Shown: one piece after another, positions 44,249-52,233 of the stretch
How positions within the stretch are numbered: position 1 is the stretch's first letter
Layout of the letters: every line of letters starts with the position of its first letter
Source: Bacteroidota bacterium
Lineage (GTDB): Bacteria > Bacteroidota > Bacteroidia > Flavobacteriales_D > Crocinitomicaceae
NCBI GenBank assembly: GCA_016192075.1
Contig: JACPUU010000004.1
Coordinates: 225,565 to 289,564 of the forward strand
Reading direction: 5' to 3'
DNA length: 64,000 nt
Translations under genes and position numbers: made by a program
Notes under the pieces: generated by a model
Told to the model about the DNA's origin: nothing
What the model saw: only the letters and a program-made list of their open reading frames with translations
Databases searched by the model: none

Positions 44249-46415
44249 CTAATTGCGATATTGGTTCCCTAAATACTTCCTCATAGAGGCTGCTTATAGT
44301 TGCAAACAAAAGTGGTTCACCTATTAACTCAATAATTTTTTTGCACGCATTTTGTGATAATTTTTTTTGATGGATCGGTATCAAACTTTTTTCTAGGCGT
44401 ATAATTTCTAACCTTGTTTCTATATTTTTTAACTCTTCTTTGGAAGATCTCAGTTTTTTGGTCTCCAAACTCTTTTCGTCCAAACTTAATTTGACACTGC
44501 GAAGAGAATCGACAACATTATTTATTTTTCTCCTCGCAAACTCGCCAGTAAATCCATTTTCTAGAAAAAAGTCATTGTGCAGTAATTGATGGATATTTGC
44601 TCCAAAAGTCTGTTCATTTACGTAAGTAGGTTTCCCATCAATCAAACGCAAGATATTTGATGAGGGCAGATCAGATAAAATGAAAGGAGAATGAGTAGAA
44701 AAACAAACATTTAGGCCAGATATGTGAAAAATATTAGTTGGATTTATCTTGTTCAAATATGAAATGAAGTCAGAAATATATGTTCGTTGATATTCTGGGT
44801 GGAAATAGAGTTCTACTTCGTCGAATAAGATATTGACATAATTATACTTATTATCTACACCCTGTTCGAGTCTTTCGAGCTTGCGATTGAAAACAGAATT
44901 GATATTTATTAAATGGTATACTATGGTACTTGTTGAGAAGATTTTTTGTTTTTCTCCTGAACTCATTTCGTCAAAATAACCCTTGTCGCTAAACTTTAGT
45001 CTTGTCTCAAAAAAAGACGGTGGAATCAATTCTATAGTTTTTAAATTTCTATCTGGATTATTTTCTTTTATCTTCTGAATGTTTGACACCAACTCGTCAA
45101 TTGGAAATTTGAATGATCTTTCGAGATTCGAAAACACCCGTGGAACATGATTATACTTCAACCAATTTAAGGCTTGCCTGATTTTAAATGTAATATGGCT
45201 TTCATCATTACATATCTTCTTGACAAGACCGGTAATTTTAAATGAAACACCGTCATAATACTTTTTGTAAGGATCATATATAGTACAAATTTTAATTATT
45301 TTGTTCAATAAGTAAAATTCAATCGTAAGCATCTTATTACTCACTTTTCTTGCATCATAGTCCTCTCTGACATACCTTTTATATAAAGCGGCTAAAAGTC
45401 GGTCAAAGTTCTTAGCCTTTTTGCCTTCAGGAAGACCGTCGATTTTACCCCAATTAATCGACAATTCTAAATAAGACACTGTTTTTCCTGGAGCTATATT
45501 CCTCAAACTATCATCGCTTTTATTGTTTCCTAACGGCTCGAGAATGTTAGACATAAGACGCTGAACTACCAAATCATTTTCAACATTTATATCAATATCA
45601 CCTTTAGTTCGCTTTGGATTAATAACTAGTGGTGTTTGGTAGCCGTCATTTTTGTGTACAACATAGTCTAACCATTTTCCCATTTGAAGTGAATTAAGCG
45701 AGTAAGCGGAATAATTAACCGCAACTGTATAAAAAAAATATTCGCGTATAAAATTTTTGGTATCCTTAAGAAGGCTTGATAAATTGAAATTACGTTTGCT
45801 GTTTGGGTCCGGACTCGACAAGATCCGGAATTTAAATGGAGAGGTGTTTAGTTGAGCGTTGTCGACGCTTCGATTACTGTTAATCGTCAATTCTATGATT
45901 TGGCCATCCTTTTCATAGAAAAGCTCAAGTTTCAAATTTTCTATTGATTTTAGTCTTTTTTTTTGAGCCGGCAGTTTTTTGAATACTGACGCACTAACCC
46001 AATTGATCTCTATGTCGTTATTATAAGTTAGTATTCCGGCATATAATGCAAGCTGGTAATTAGCCGCGTAAATCAGATCAAGTAAAGAACTTTTGCCTGC
46101 TCCATTTTTTCCAACGATAGCAGAAACTGAAATAAGTAATTCTTTTAATTGATATCCTCTATCATCTAGCCATTCTATATTATAAAGGTCCTCTATACCA
46201 GATTTAGGAGGGACAACTTTTTTAACTTTAGTTTGTTTTTTACTATCAAAAACGAACTCATAATCTTGGTAAAATTTATATAATCTGTTTTCTTCAAGAA
46301 TTTTAAGCAATCTTTTATTACATCCTTTTAGTGGTCGTATTGCTAATAACTTAAATCCCTCCATAACTTCTACCGTTGATTCCAATTTTTTCAAAATTTC
46401 ACTTCCCGCACTCAT
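44235..46415 (-). CDS. AAA ATPase of a Septu-like pair (PtuA-like)
   Basis: 726 residues. Walker A SAIVGKNGAGKSSLLDLIYAA (about 103), a long helical middle, the ABC-type signature FDEMSSGEKQKIFS (about 485), Walker B YVNILFDEVELYFHPE (about 530), and the H-loop CFSTHSPFILSDLPSS (about 575). A coiled coil (about 645-700) ends the protein. This is the SMC-like plan of PtuA. It overlaps the HNH gene by 14 bases and its upstream neighbour by 17, so all three share one transcript. Confidence 0.82.
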   Translation of the reverse strand: MSAGSEILKKLESTVEVMEGFKLLAIRPLKGCNKRLLKILEENRLYKFYQDYEFVFDSKKQTKVKKVVPPKSGIEDLYNIEWLDDRGYQLKELLISVSAIVGKNGAGKSSLLDLIYAANYQLALYAGILTYNNDIEINWVSASVFKKLPAQKKRLKSIENLKLELFYEKDGQIIELTINSNRSVDNAQLNTSPFKFRILSSPDPNSKRNFNLSSLLKDTKNFIREYFFYTVAVNYSAYSLNSLQMGKWLDYVVHKNDGYQTPLVINPKRTKGDIDINVENDLVVQRLMSNILEPLGNNKSDDSLRNIAPGKTVSYLELSINWGKIDGLPEGKKAKNFDRLLAALYKRYVREDYDARKVSNKMLTIEFYLLNKIIKICTIYDPYKKYYDGVSFKITGLVKKICNDESHITFKIRQALNWLKYNHVPRVFSNLERSFKFPIDELVSNIQKIKENNPDRNLKTIELIPPSFFETRLKFSDKGYFDEMSSGEKQKIFSTSTIVYHLININSVFNRKLERLEQGVDNKYNYVNILFDEVELYFHPEYQRTYISDFISYLNKINPTNIFHISGLNVCFSTHSPFILSDLPSSNILRLIDGKPTYVNEQTFGANIHQLLHNDFFLENGFTGEFARRKINNVVDSLRSVKLSLDEKSLETKKLRSSKEELKNIETRLEIIRLEKSLIPIHQKKLSQNACKKIIELIGEPLLFATISSLYEEVFREPISQLDDSH

Positions 46416-47070
46416 AACAGGGCAAAAACAACTTTTCCTTCCCCTGCTTGATTTTTAAATCATTTGTGCGGACTACTTGCTGACGCTTGTTACAGTTTGC
46501 AATAATGTCGACCACCCTGCATTTCAAACCTGGAGTGTTCAACGCGCGTTTAAATGAATTCAAAGAATCATTCATCATTTCTTCACTTCTATGATAGTCT
46601 TTGAACAAAAAGTAGTTGTCATTGTCTATTTTAAATACACCAACATCTTCAATGGTACCAAGTGATAAATAAGTGTCAAAGAGAAGGTTTTCATCTGACA
46701 CTATATCGCCAATTTGATACACCCATTGACGATCTCTGTTAGCCTCATATATACTGTCTCTATTGTGTTTATTATCCATGAATTCTCCTACTTCGTCATC
46801 AACGGTATGGTATAATTCTGTGCCCGCCTCTACATTTTGTGCAAATTCGCTTTTTTCTGAACTCGTTTCTGTTGTCGCGGCTTCTTCTTCTCCTGGAAAG
46901 AAACTACTTAGATAAAGTGAGGAGGCAGTGACAATTGCTAGCACCAAAATGTGTATGGGTAAACTATACTTTGCGGCGCCAACTTTATTAACGACGGACT
47001 TTATCAGTTCAAGTTTGATAAGTGCGAGCATAATTGCTGCTGTACTTCCAAGTGCGATAAATAATTCCAT
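46399..47070 (-). CDS. two-TM membrane protein leading the Septu-like operon
   Basis: 223 residues, no family recognised. Two TM segments (about 3-20 and 38-57) form a hairpin; an acidic Ser/Thr/Glu linker (EEEAATTETSSEKSEF) and a soluble domain follow, with Cys residues near its end (KCRVVDIIANCNKR and PCYECGK, C-x-x-C). Translational overlap with the AAA gene ties it to the system. I would guess a membrane sensor or anchor for the ATPase-nuclease; standard Septu has only two genes, so this is unusual. Confidence 0.6.
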   Translation of the reverse strand: MELFIALGSTAAIMLALIKLELIKSVVNKVGAAKYSLPIHILVLAIVTASSLYLSSFFPGEEEAATTETSSEKSEFAQNVEAGTELYHTVDDEVGEFMDNKHNRDSIYEANRDRQWVYQIGDIVSDENLLFDTYLSLGTIEDVGVFKIDNDNYFLFKDYHRSEEMMNDSLNSFKRALNTPGLKCRVVDIIANCNKRQQVVRTNDLKIKQGKEKLFLPCYECGK

Positions 47071-47165
47071 AAGATTCGAGAATTTTGACGGCCTTAAAAA
47101 GAATATTATGACTCATTTAGAGTTTAATCGGCTAAAGTAAACCTTTCGAATCAGAATGTCAATGT

Positions 47166-47242
47166 GGAAACTACGGTATTTTAACTGCGGAAACTACGTT
47201 TTTTTACTTCATAGTTCATTCATTCCGAAAGTGTTATATTTG
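47166..47242 (+). promoter_or_regulatory. direct-repeat operator and -7 box between two divergent defence units
   Basis: GGAAACTACG occurs at 47166-47175 and 47189-47198, 23 bases apart, each inside a longer match (TGYGGAAACTACG, then T-rich). TATATTTG at 47235-47242 fits the -7 box and lies 22 bases before the ATG at 47265. The region also holds the promoter of the Septu-like operon on the other strand. Confidence 0.45.
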
Positions 47243-47264
47243 GACATACGAAGACCGACAAGCA

Positions 47265-48248
47265 ATGGCAAAGACGACATTTTGGGATATTATTGAATTG
47301 ACAATAAAAAAGGTCGGAACCCCTCTTTCCGCAAAAGAAATATGGGATAAGGCCAATGAAGTAGGCACGCTTGGTGATTTTAGGACAACAGGTAAAACTC
47401 CTTGGGCCTCTATAGCCGCGTATTGTTATACAGATATAAATCGTGGAGGTGATACTTCAATGATTATCCAGACAAATGAAAGACCGGCACAGTTTTTCCT
47501 ACGTGAACTGCTGGGTACTGTTGACTTAAAAAAGGTGCAAAAACAGAAAGATACTGAAATTGCAAAAGAGGCAGAACAAAAGGAAAAGATCGAAGCCAAA
47601 AAATTTCATGAAAGAGATTTACATTGCATTTTATCAGGGTTTGCTTTTGGCGATCCTCATTTTAAAGCACATTTGAAGACAATTCATCATGAAACTTCCA
47701 GTAAAGGTTCCACTGGACAAAATGAGTGGTTACATCCAGATCTTGTTGGCATTTATTTTCCTTTTAAAGATTATAAACGAGAGACGCTAGAAATACAAAC
47801 TCATTTAACCATAAGCTCTATCAAGCTGTTTTCGTTTGAATTAAAAATATCCTTGAACTTTACGAATCTCAGAAAATGTTATTTTCAAGCGGTATCAAAT
47901 TCCAGCTGGGCAAACGAAGGCTATTTAGTGGCTATAAAAATTGACGAGGACACCGCATTTAGGGATGAGCTCCGACGTTTAAACAATGCTTTTGGAATCG
48001 GAATTATTAATCTTAATACAGAAAACATTTTTGAAAGTGAGATATTATTTCCCGCACATACAAGACCAGCGATTGATTGGGATACAGTCAATAGGCTTGC
48101 TAATGAAAACTCTGACTTCTCCGATTTCTTAAAATTTATCAATGAAGATTGCAGACTAGGAAGAGTTAAGAGTGAATATGACAAAGTTTTATCCTTAGAA
48201 GACTTAACGAAGTATGTTAAGGATAAAGGAATAAGCATCGGATTATAG
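47265..48248 (+). CDS. HARE-HTH protein with restriction-nuclease-like C-terminal half
   Basis: 327 residues. The first 75 form a HARE-HTH domain: FWDIIELTIKKVGTPLSAKEIW, GTLGDFRTTGKTPWASIAAYCY. A charged linker is followed by a possible PD-(D/E)XK core: EWLHPDLVGIYFPF (Asp about 158), LFSFELKISLNF (E-x-K about 192) and YFQAVSNSSWANEGYLVAI. This plan matches the COG2958-type proteins often near restriction genes. A role as a nuclease reading modified or foreign DNA is inferred. Followed by a 40-residue ORF and then an AbiEi-type gene. Confidence 0.7.
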   Translation: MAKTTFWDIIELTIKKVGTPLSAKEIWDKANEVGTLGDFRTTGKTPWASIAAYCYTDINRGGDTSMIIQTNERPAQFFLRELLGTVDLKKVQKQKDTEIAKEAEQKEKIEAKKFHERDLHCILSGFAFGDPHFKAHLKTIHHETSSKGSTGQNEWLHPDLVGIYFPFKDYKRETLEIQTHLTISSIKLFSFELKISLNFTNLRKCYFQAVSNSSWANEGYLVAIKIDEDTAFRDELRRLNNAFGIGIINLNTENIFESEILFPAHTRPAIDWDTVNRLANENSDFSDFLKFINEDCRLGRVKSEYDKVLSLEDLTKYVKDKGISIGL

Positions 48249-48254
48249 AAGCGC

Positions 48255-48377
48255 ATGCCTTTATACGACCATTTTTCGGATAATAACTTTCCGGCTGACA
48301 AATTCTCTTTCATTTCTTATAACGACTATGGTCCGACAAGAAGATTTGCATTTCGGCAGATCGTATTTGCAGCCTAA
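48255..48377 (+). CDS. possible 40-residue ORF after the HARE-HTH gene
   Basis: ATG six bases past the HARE-HTH stop, then MPLYDHFSDNNFPADK and a basic end (PTRRFAFRQIVFAA). Only tight spacing and normal codon use support it; it may be a chance frame. Confidence 0.22.
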   Translation: MPLYDHFSDNNFPADKFSFISYNDYGPTRRFAFRQIVFAA

Positions 48378-48551
48378 TTCATACAACACATTAAAATTGG
48401 AGGTACAAGGAGTTGGTTTTATGTAGCGCAATACACTAAATAATGGTAAAAAGCGCAGTGAAAAACTATGCCCAAATGGAATGCCATTCTACTTTATTAA
48501 GTGTTAATTTATTTTTACTGATTAGACGTCAAATAATTAAATATCCAATAT

Positions 48552-48620
48552 TTAATAAAAATAAGTGCATGAAATATTAATAAAAATACATGCATATTGA
48601 ACACCAATTCACTACTTTTG
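48552..48620 (+). promoter_or_regulatory. repeat operator and -7 box of the AbiEi-type gene
   Basis: TTAATAAAAATA-nn-TGCAT occurs at 48552 and again at 48577 (25 bases apart), with TGCATG (48566-48571) and CATGCA (48589-48594) forming an inverted pair. TACTTTTG at 48613-48620 fits the -7 box, 17 bases before the ATG. AbiEi antitoxins are known to repress their own promoter by binding paired repeats. Confidence 0.5.
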
Positions 48621-48636
48621 CATAAACAAGAACGAT

Positions 48637-49209
48637 ATGGCCAGGCTAACTGAGCTAAAGTCACGCTTAAGAAAAGGACAGGTTTATCGAAGAGAGGATC
48701 TGAACAAATGGTCTAATGCTGTAGATAGACATCTTGATAAACTTTTAGAGGAAGGGTTTTTAGAAAAACTTGCCCAGGGATTGTATTATGTCCCTAAAAC
48801 ATCTGTATTTGGAAATGTTCCGCCGGATGAAAATGTTTTGATACGTGGCTTTCTGAAGGATGATCGGTTTTTACTTGTTTCTCCAAATTCATACAATAGC
48901 CTTGGCTTTGGGACAACTCAGCTCTACAATATAAAGGTTGTTTATAATTGTAAGCGGCATGGTAAATTCAAACTTGGGAATAGGGAATTTGAATTTCAGC
49001 GCAAGTATGATTTCCCATCAAAACTGACCCAGGAATTTTTATTGGTTGATTTAGCGAATAATCTGGAGGAACTGGCTGAAGATCGCGAAGAGCTTTTAAG
49101 TAAGCTTCTCCATAAAGCTTCTCAATTACCGTCACAAAAGGTAAAAAATGCCGTGACAAAATATGGCACCATAAAGACTAAGAAACTTTTTAGGACGGTT
49201 TTAAAATAA
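48637..49209 (+). CDS. AbiEi-type (DUF6088) antitoxin or transcription regulator, orphan
   Basis: 190 residues. An N-terminal winged-helix (RKGQVYRREDLNKWSNAVDRHLDKLLEEGFLEKLAQGLYYVP) is the signature of AbiEi-like/DUF6088 proteins. It is followed by an alpha/beta part (DENVLIRGFLKDDRFLLVSPNSYNSLG; FDFPSKLTQEFLLVDLANNLEEL-like) and a Lys-rich end. In type IV systems AbiEi opposes the nucleotidyltransferase toxin AbiEii; no AbiEii gene follows here, only the end of the element. So it is an orphan antitoxin, a remnant, or a regulator. Confidence 0.75.
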   Translation: MARLTELKSRLRKGQVYRREDLNKWSNAVDRHLDKLLEEGFLEKLAQGLYYVPKTSVFGNVPPDENVLIRGFLKDDRFLLVSPNSYNSLGFGTTQLYNIKVVYNCKRHGKFKLGNREFEFQRKYDFPSKLTQEFLLVDLANNLEELAEDREELLSKLLHKASQLPSQKVKNAVTKYGTIKTKKLFRTVLK

Positions 49210-49337
49210 AGAAATGCGCACGACCGATTATTTTGCGATCATAAAATTTTAGATTAAAATTCATGCCATAATATGACACAACATGGAATTTTACTGGATT
49301 CTAAAATCTTCCAAAATCCGATTTGAAAGTTCACCCA

Positions 49338-49399
49338 TCAATCTAACAAAGCTTTAATGTCTTTTATTAGTGTTTTGTTCGAGATTGCTCCTATTGCGC
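49338..49399 (-). pseudogene. displaced 3' end of the element's recombinase gene
   Basis: Read on the minus strand from GTACAA at 49400-49405, the recombinase frame used at 21063-21068 continues here for 20 codons (RAIGAISNKTLIKDIKALLD) to a TGA at 49338-49340. At the other junction the same gene instead ends in host tRNA codons (PKAGIEPALFRTRV). So in the free circle the recombinase would carry this tail, and integration swaps it. The fragment has no start of its own. Confidence 0.65.
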
Positions 49400-49450
49400 G
49401 TACAAAACGGGACAAATTCAAGGATTTTGAGTTTGTCCCGTTTTTATTTT
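49400..49450 (+). terminator. right junction (attR) with the original tRNA-Leu terminator
   Basis: After GTACAA (49400-49405), ACGGGACAAA (49407-49416) pairs with TTTGTCCCGT (49432-49441), with the same inner stem and loop size as at 21070-21104, then TTTTATTTTG. About 49 of 58 bases match the left copy, and the A-T to C-G change in the stem is compensated on both arms. The orientation is that of the tRNA, so this is probably the tRNA's own terminator, pushed 28 kb away. Confidence 0.65.
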
Positions 49451-49461
49451 GTTCTCAAGGC

Positions 49462-50145
49462 CTACCGGTTCAACTCAATTTCAACATCACCGAACAAATC
49501 TTTTGAAATTTTGAATTGTTGGTTTCCGATCGTTAATTCTTTTTTATTAAAGTTTTCTACGTGATTTTTATTGACTATGGTCGAACGATTGATTTTTATA
49601 AAACCGTCACTCAATACGTTCAAAAGTTGTTCAACATTTGATCGGTGCAAAAAGGGTTTTTCTTTATTGTTAAAATGAATTAACATATAATTGCCTGAAC
49701 TTTGAGCAAACAAAATAGTTTCTTTATTAAACTTGTACGTGGTTCCTGCTTCGGTAATAGTGACAAAATCTTCTTCAACGTTATCAAATACCAGGCTGAC
49801 CAGTGCAAACAAATCAGATTTCCTTACCGGCTTGGATAGGTATCCATACGGTTTACTCCTGAGCATTTTTTCAATCGTGCTTTTATCTGAATGAGCTGTT
49901 AAATAAATAAAAGACGTAGCATATTTATCCTGAATGTATTCTCCTAGTTCAATGCCTTCAAAACCTTTTTCCAAACGCACATCCAATAAAATCAAATCAA
50001 AGTTATGTAAAGAGAGTAGTGTAATTGCTTCTTCTTTTGACTTGGCCAAAAGTATTTTATCTATGCCAAATGAAATTAATTTGTCTTTATGATTTTCAGC
50101 CAGAATTACTTCGTCTTCAACAATCAGAATTCTTTTATTCTTCAT
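49462..50145 (-). CDS. LytTR-type response regulator
   Basis: 227 residues. Receiver domain with ILIVEDEVILAEN and DLILLDVRLEKGFEG (phospho-accepting Asp about 53), FIYLTAHSDKSTI, and GYLSKPVRKSDLFAL (Lys). The LytTR DNA-binding domain (about 130-225) reads NKETILFAQSSGNYMLIHF, FLHRSNVEQLLNVL, FIKINRSTIVNKNHVENF. Overlaps the kinase gene by 11 bases. Confidence 0.92.
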   Translation of the reverse strand: MKNKRILIVEDEVILAENHKDKLISFGIDKILLAKSKEEAITLLSLHNFDLILLDVRLEKGFEGIELGEYIQDKYATSFIYLTAHSDKSTIEKMLRSKPYGYLSKPVRKSDLFALVSLVFDNVEEDFVTITEAGTTYKFNKETILFAQSSGNYMLIHFNNKEKPFLHRSNVEQLLNVLSDGFIKINRSTIVNKNHVENFNKKELTIGNQQFKISKDLFGDVEIELNR

Positions 50146-51955
50146 AACTCATGATTAAAGTTAATTGGGTGCCTTTTTCGAATGAAAAATTCACCGTGGC
50201 ATTGATTTGTCTTGAAAATATATCAATAATACGCATCCCGAAGCCGCTTTTGGATGACCCGTTACCGGCCCTCATCCCTACACCGTTATCGCGCATGATC
50301 AGGACTAAGTCAGTTTTGTTTTTATGTAAATCAATTTCAATTTTGGGGTTTGAAATTCCGTTGAAGGCATGTTTAATTGAGTTAGTCACAAATTCTGTAA
50401 TAATTAAACCAAAGGCTGTTGCAGTTCTTGATTCTACCTTAATGGGTTCACTGGTCAATTGAACCTCTAATTTATCTTCATGTATCAGACTATCTTTCAG
50501 ATAAGACAATAATTCAGGGATATAAGTGCTTAAATCAACGGTGGTGATATCATCTTGCGTATAAAGCATTTGATGCACCAATGACATACTTTCAATGCGC
50601 AAACTGGCATTTTTTAATTCTTCCGTTTTACTTTCTTCAGGTAATGAATTAATTTGCATTTCCAAAAGTGAGCTGACAAAACTCAGGTTGTTTTTCACCC
50701 GGTGATGCACCTCTTGAATTAACTCGTCTTTTTGCGTATTTCGTAAAGCTAAATCTTTTGTCAATTTATCGCGTTGTTTTAAAATCCTGAATAGAAAAAG
50801 TGAAATAGCCAACAAAATAATGAACGCGATAATGACTAACCACACGATGGTTTTTGTTTGTTTAAGTTCACTTTTTTGAGTTTGAACCTGGCTGGATAAC
50901 ACCAGGTTTTGAATTTTGGTTTGCGATTCCTTTTCCTGTTGTTTTACTTTCTCAACCTGTTCGGCGACGTCGCTTTCAATTCTTGCCAGGTCCAGATAAT
51001 AAAATTTACGCAGATACTCAAATGCCGTTTCAAAATCCTGAATGGTCTGAGCCTCAACCCAAATACTCCTGTAGCATTCGGCCAGATCGTATGTAGGTGC
51101 TTTTTCGAGCGCTTCAGTTTCTATTTCAAGGAGCCCTGGAATTATTTCAGAATTATTGATTTGTTTATGTGCATACATACGCATACGATTCATTTTAACG
51201 TGCAGAAAATCCAGAATTAGTTCCTGTGAACGAAATAATTCTTCGGCTTTACGGTAATAGAAATCGGCAGAGTCTAAGTTTGGAATGTGTTGGTAAGAAT
51301 AACCAATTTCATTGTAGCTGATTGCGAGATAATATTTTTCATTGTATTTGATACATGAGTCAATACAGCGGTAACTTGTTTGAATAGACTCTGTTGTGTT
51401 ATTTATATTTTGAACAGAAGCTAATCTGTTCAGGTACCTGATAGTAAGAACAGGATCGCAGGACTGATTGATCTTCAATAAACTCTCTGCTTTTTCAGCT
51501 TCTTTAAAAGCCAGATCGATCAAATCAAATTTTCGATAGTATTCAATTAATTCGATATGTGTTTCTATCAGGAGACATTCCCTTTTTGTTAATGTAAATT
51601 CTAAAATAGCCCTGTCAAAAAAGAGTTTTGATGCTTTTGGCTGGAGTTGATATTTCAGGTTGATTGCTTTGGCAAGACTAACTTCTCCTATCAATAAATT
51701 ATACTCTGAAGGGGGGATTTCGTCAATTAGCTTTTGGGCTTCGTCATACTTGCCTTCCCGGTTGTATAGCTTGCTCAGGTAGCATTTTAACCTGACCTGA
51801 TGAGGGATATCTTCTGAAGAATTTTGAATTTGCCGTAGAATAAATTCGGTTTCTGCGGTAGTAGTTTGTTTGACTGAATCAGGTACATGAATATTTCCAT
51901 GCGCACTCCATGCACAAACCAAAACCAACAGAAAAGAACTCACGATTGATTTCAA
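50135..51955 (-). CDS. TPR-containing HisKA_2 sensor histidine kinase
   Basis: 606 residues. Signal peptide or N-terminal anchor, then about seven TPR units (LSKLYNREGKYDEAQKLIDE; AISYNEIGYSYQHI), a coiled coil (EVDVAEQVEKVKQQEKESQ), one TM (about 373-396, TIVWLVIIAFIILLAISLFLF), the HisKA_2 box LIQEVHHRVKNNLSFVSSLLEMQ (His about 417) and a HATPase_c domain (ITEFVTNSIKHAF, MRDNGVGM, GFGMRI). Senses a signal through the periplasmic TPR part and feeds the overlapping LytTR regulator. Confidence 0.9.
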   Translation of the reverse strand: MKSIVSSFLLVLVCAWSAHGNIHVPDSVKQTTTAETEFILRQIQNSSEDIPHQVRLKCYLSKLYNREGKYDEAQKLIDEIPPSEYNLLIGEVSLAKAINLKYQLQPKASKLFFDRAILEFTLTKRECLLIETHIELIEYYRKFDLIDLAFKEAEKAESLLKINQSCDPVLTIRYLNRLASVQNINNTTESIQTSYRCIDSCIKYNEKYYLAISYNEIGYSYQHIPNLDSADFYYRKAEELFRSQELILDFLHVKMNRMRMYAHKQINNSEIIPGLLEIETEALEKAPTYDLAECYRSIWVEAQTIQDFETAFEYLRKFYYLDLARIESDVAEQVEKVKQQEKESQTKIQNLVLSSQVQTQKSELKQTKTIVWLVIIAFIILLAISLFLFRILKQRDKLTKDLALRNTQKDELIQEVHHRVKNNLSFVSSLLEMQINSLPEESKTEELKNASLRIESMSLVHQMLYTQDDITTVDLSTYIPELLSYLKDSLIHEDKLEVQLTSEPIKVESRTATAFGLIITEFVTNSIKHAFNGISNPKIEIDLHKNKTDLVLIMRDNGVGMRAGNGSSKSGFGMRIIDIFSRQINATVNFSFEKGTQLTLIMSYEE

Positions 51956-52233
51956 ACCGTCTAATTTATTTCAAAGATAATAACTCGTTAGAATTGGTAT
52001 CTGTTATGTTATCAATACCTTAAATTCTGTGATGAAAAAAATATCCTGGGAATAAGCTACCTCTTGCGCATTGTTACGCTGTCTCAACGTTGCGAAGAGA
52101 AACCGCTGCTTGAAAAATTTTTTCGAATGGCGTGAGCAGATCATTTCGTACCATAAAATGAAATGTTTGTACCATGATTTTTTTTTTCGCAGAATTAAAA
52201 GTGACTTTTGGGAAACTAACGTAAACTAATATA

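Larger units (their letters stand above)
21063..49405. mobile_element. integrated element with serine recombinase carrying a defence island
   Basis: About 28.3 kb inserted at the 3' end of tRNA-Leu(CAA). The recombinase sits at the left end, pointing into the tRNA; the block is visibly more A+T-rich than both flanks, uses no T9SS or housekeeping genes, and is packed with defence-type genes. The junctions are defined by a shared GTACAA, by paired terminators on both sides (21070-21110 and 49407-49450), and by the displaced 3' end of the recombinase at the far junction. No conjugation, capsid or plasmid replication genes are seen, so it may move passively or with a helper. Confidence 0.75.

Noticed and set aside
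44235..46415. RloC-type anticodon nuclease
   Set aside because: The ATPase lacks a visible anticodon-nuclease region, and a separate HNH gene overlaps it, so Septu-like fits better.
49370..49564. Plus-strand 64-codon frame at the right junction
   Set aside because: It crosses the terminator and the antisense end of the LytTR gene; no support.
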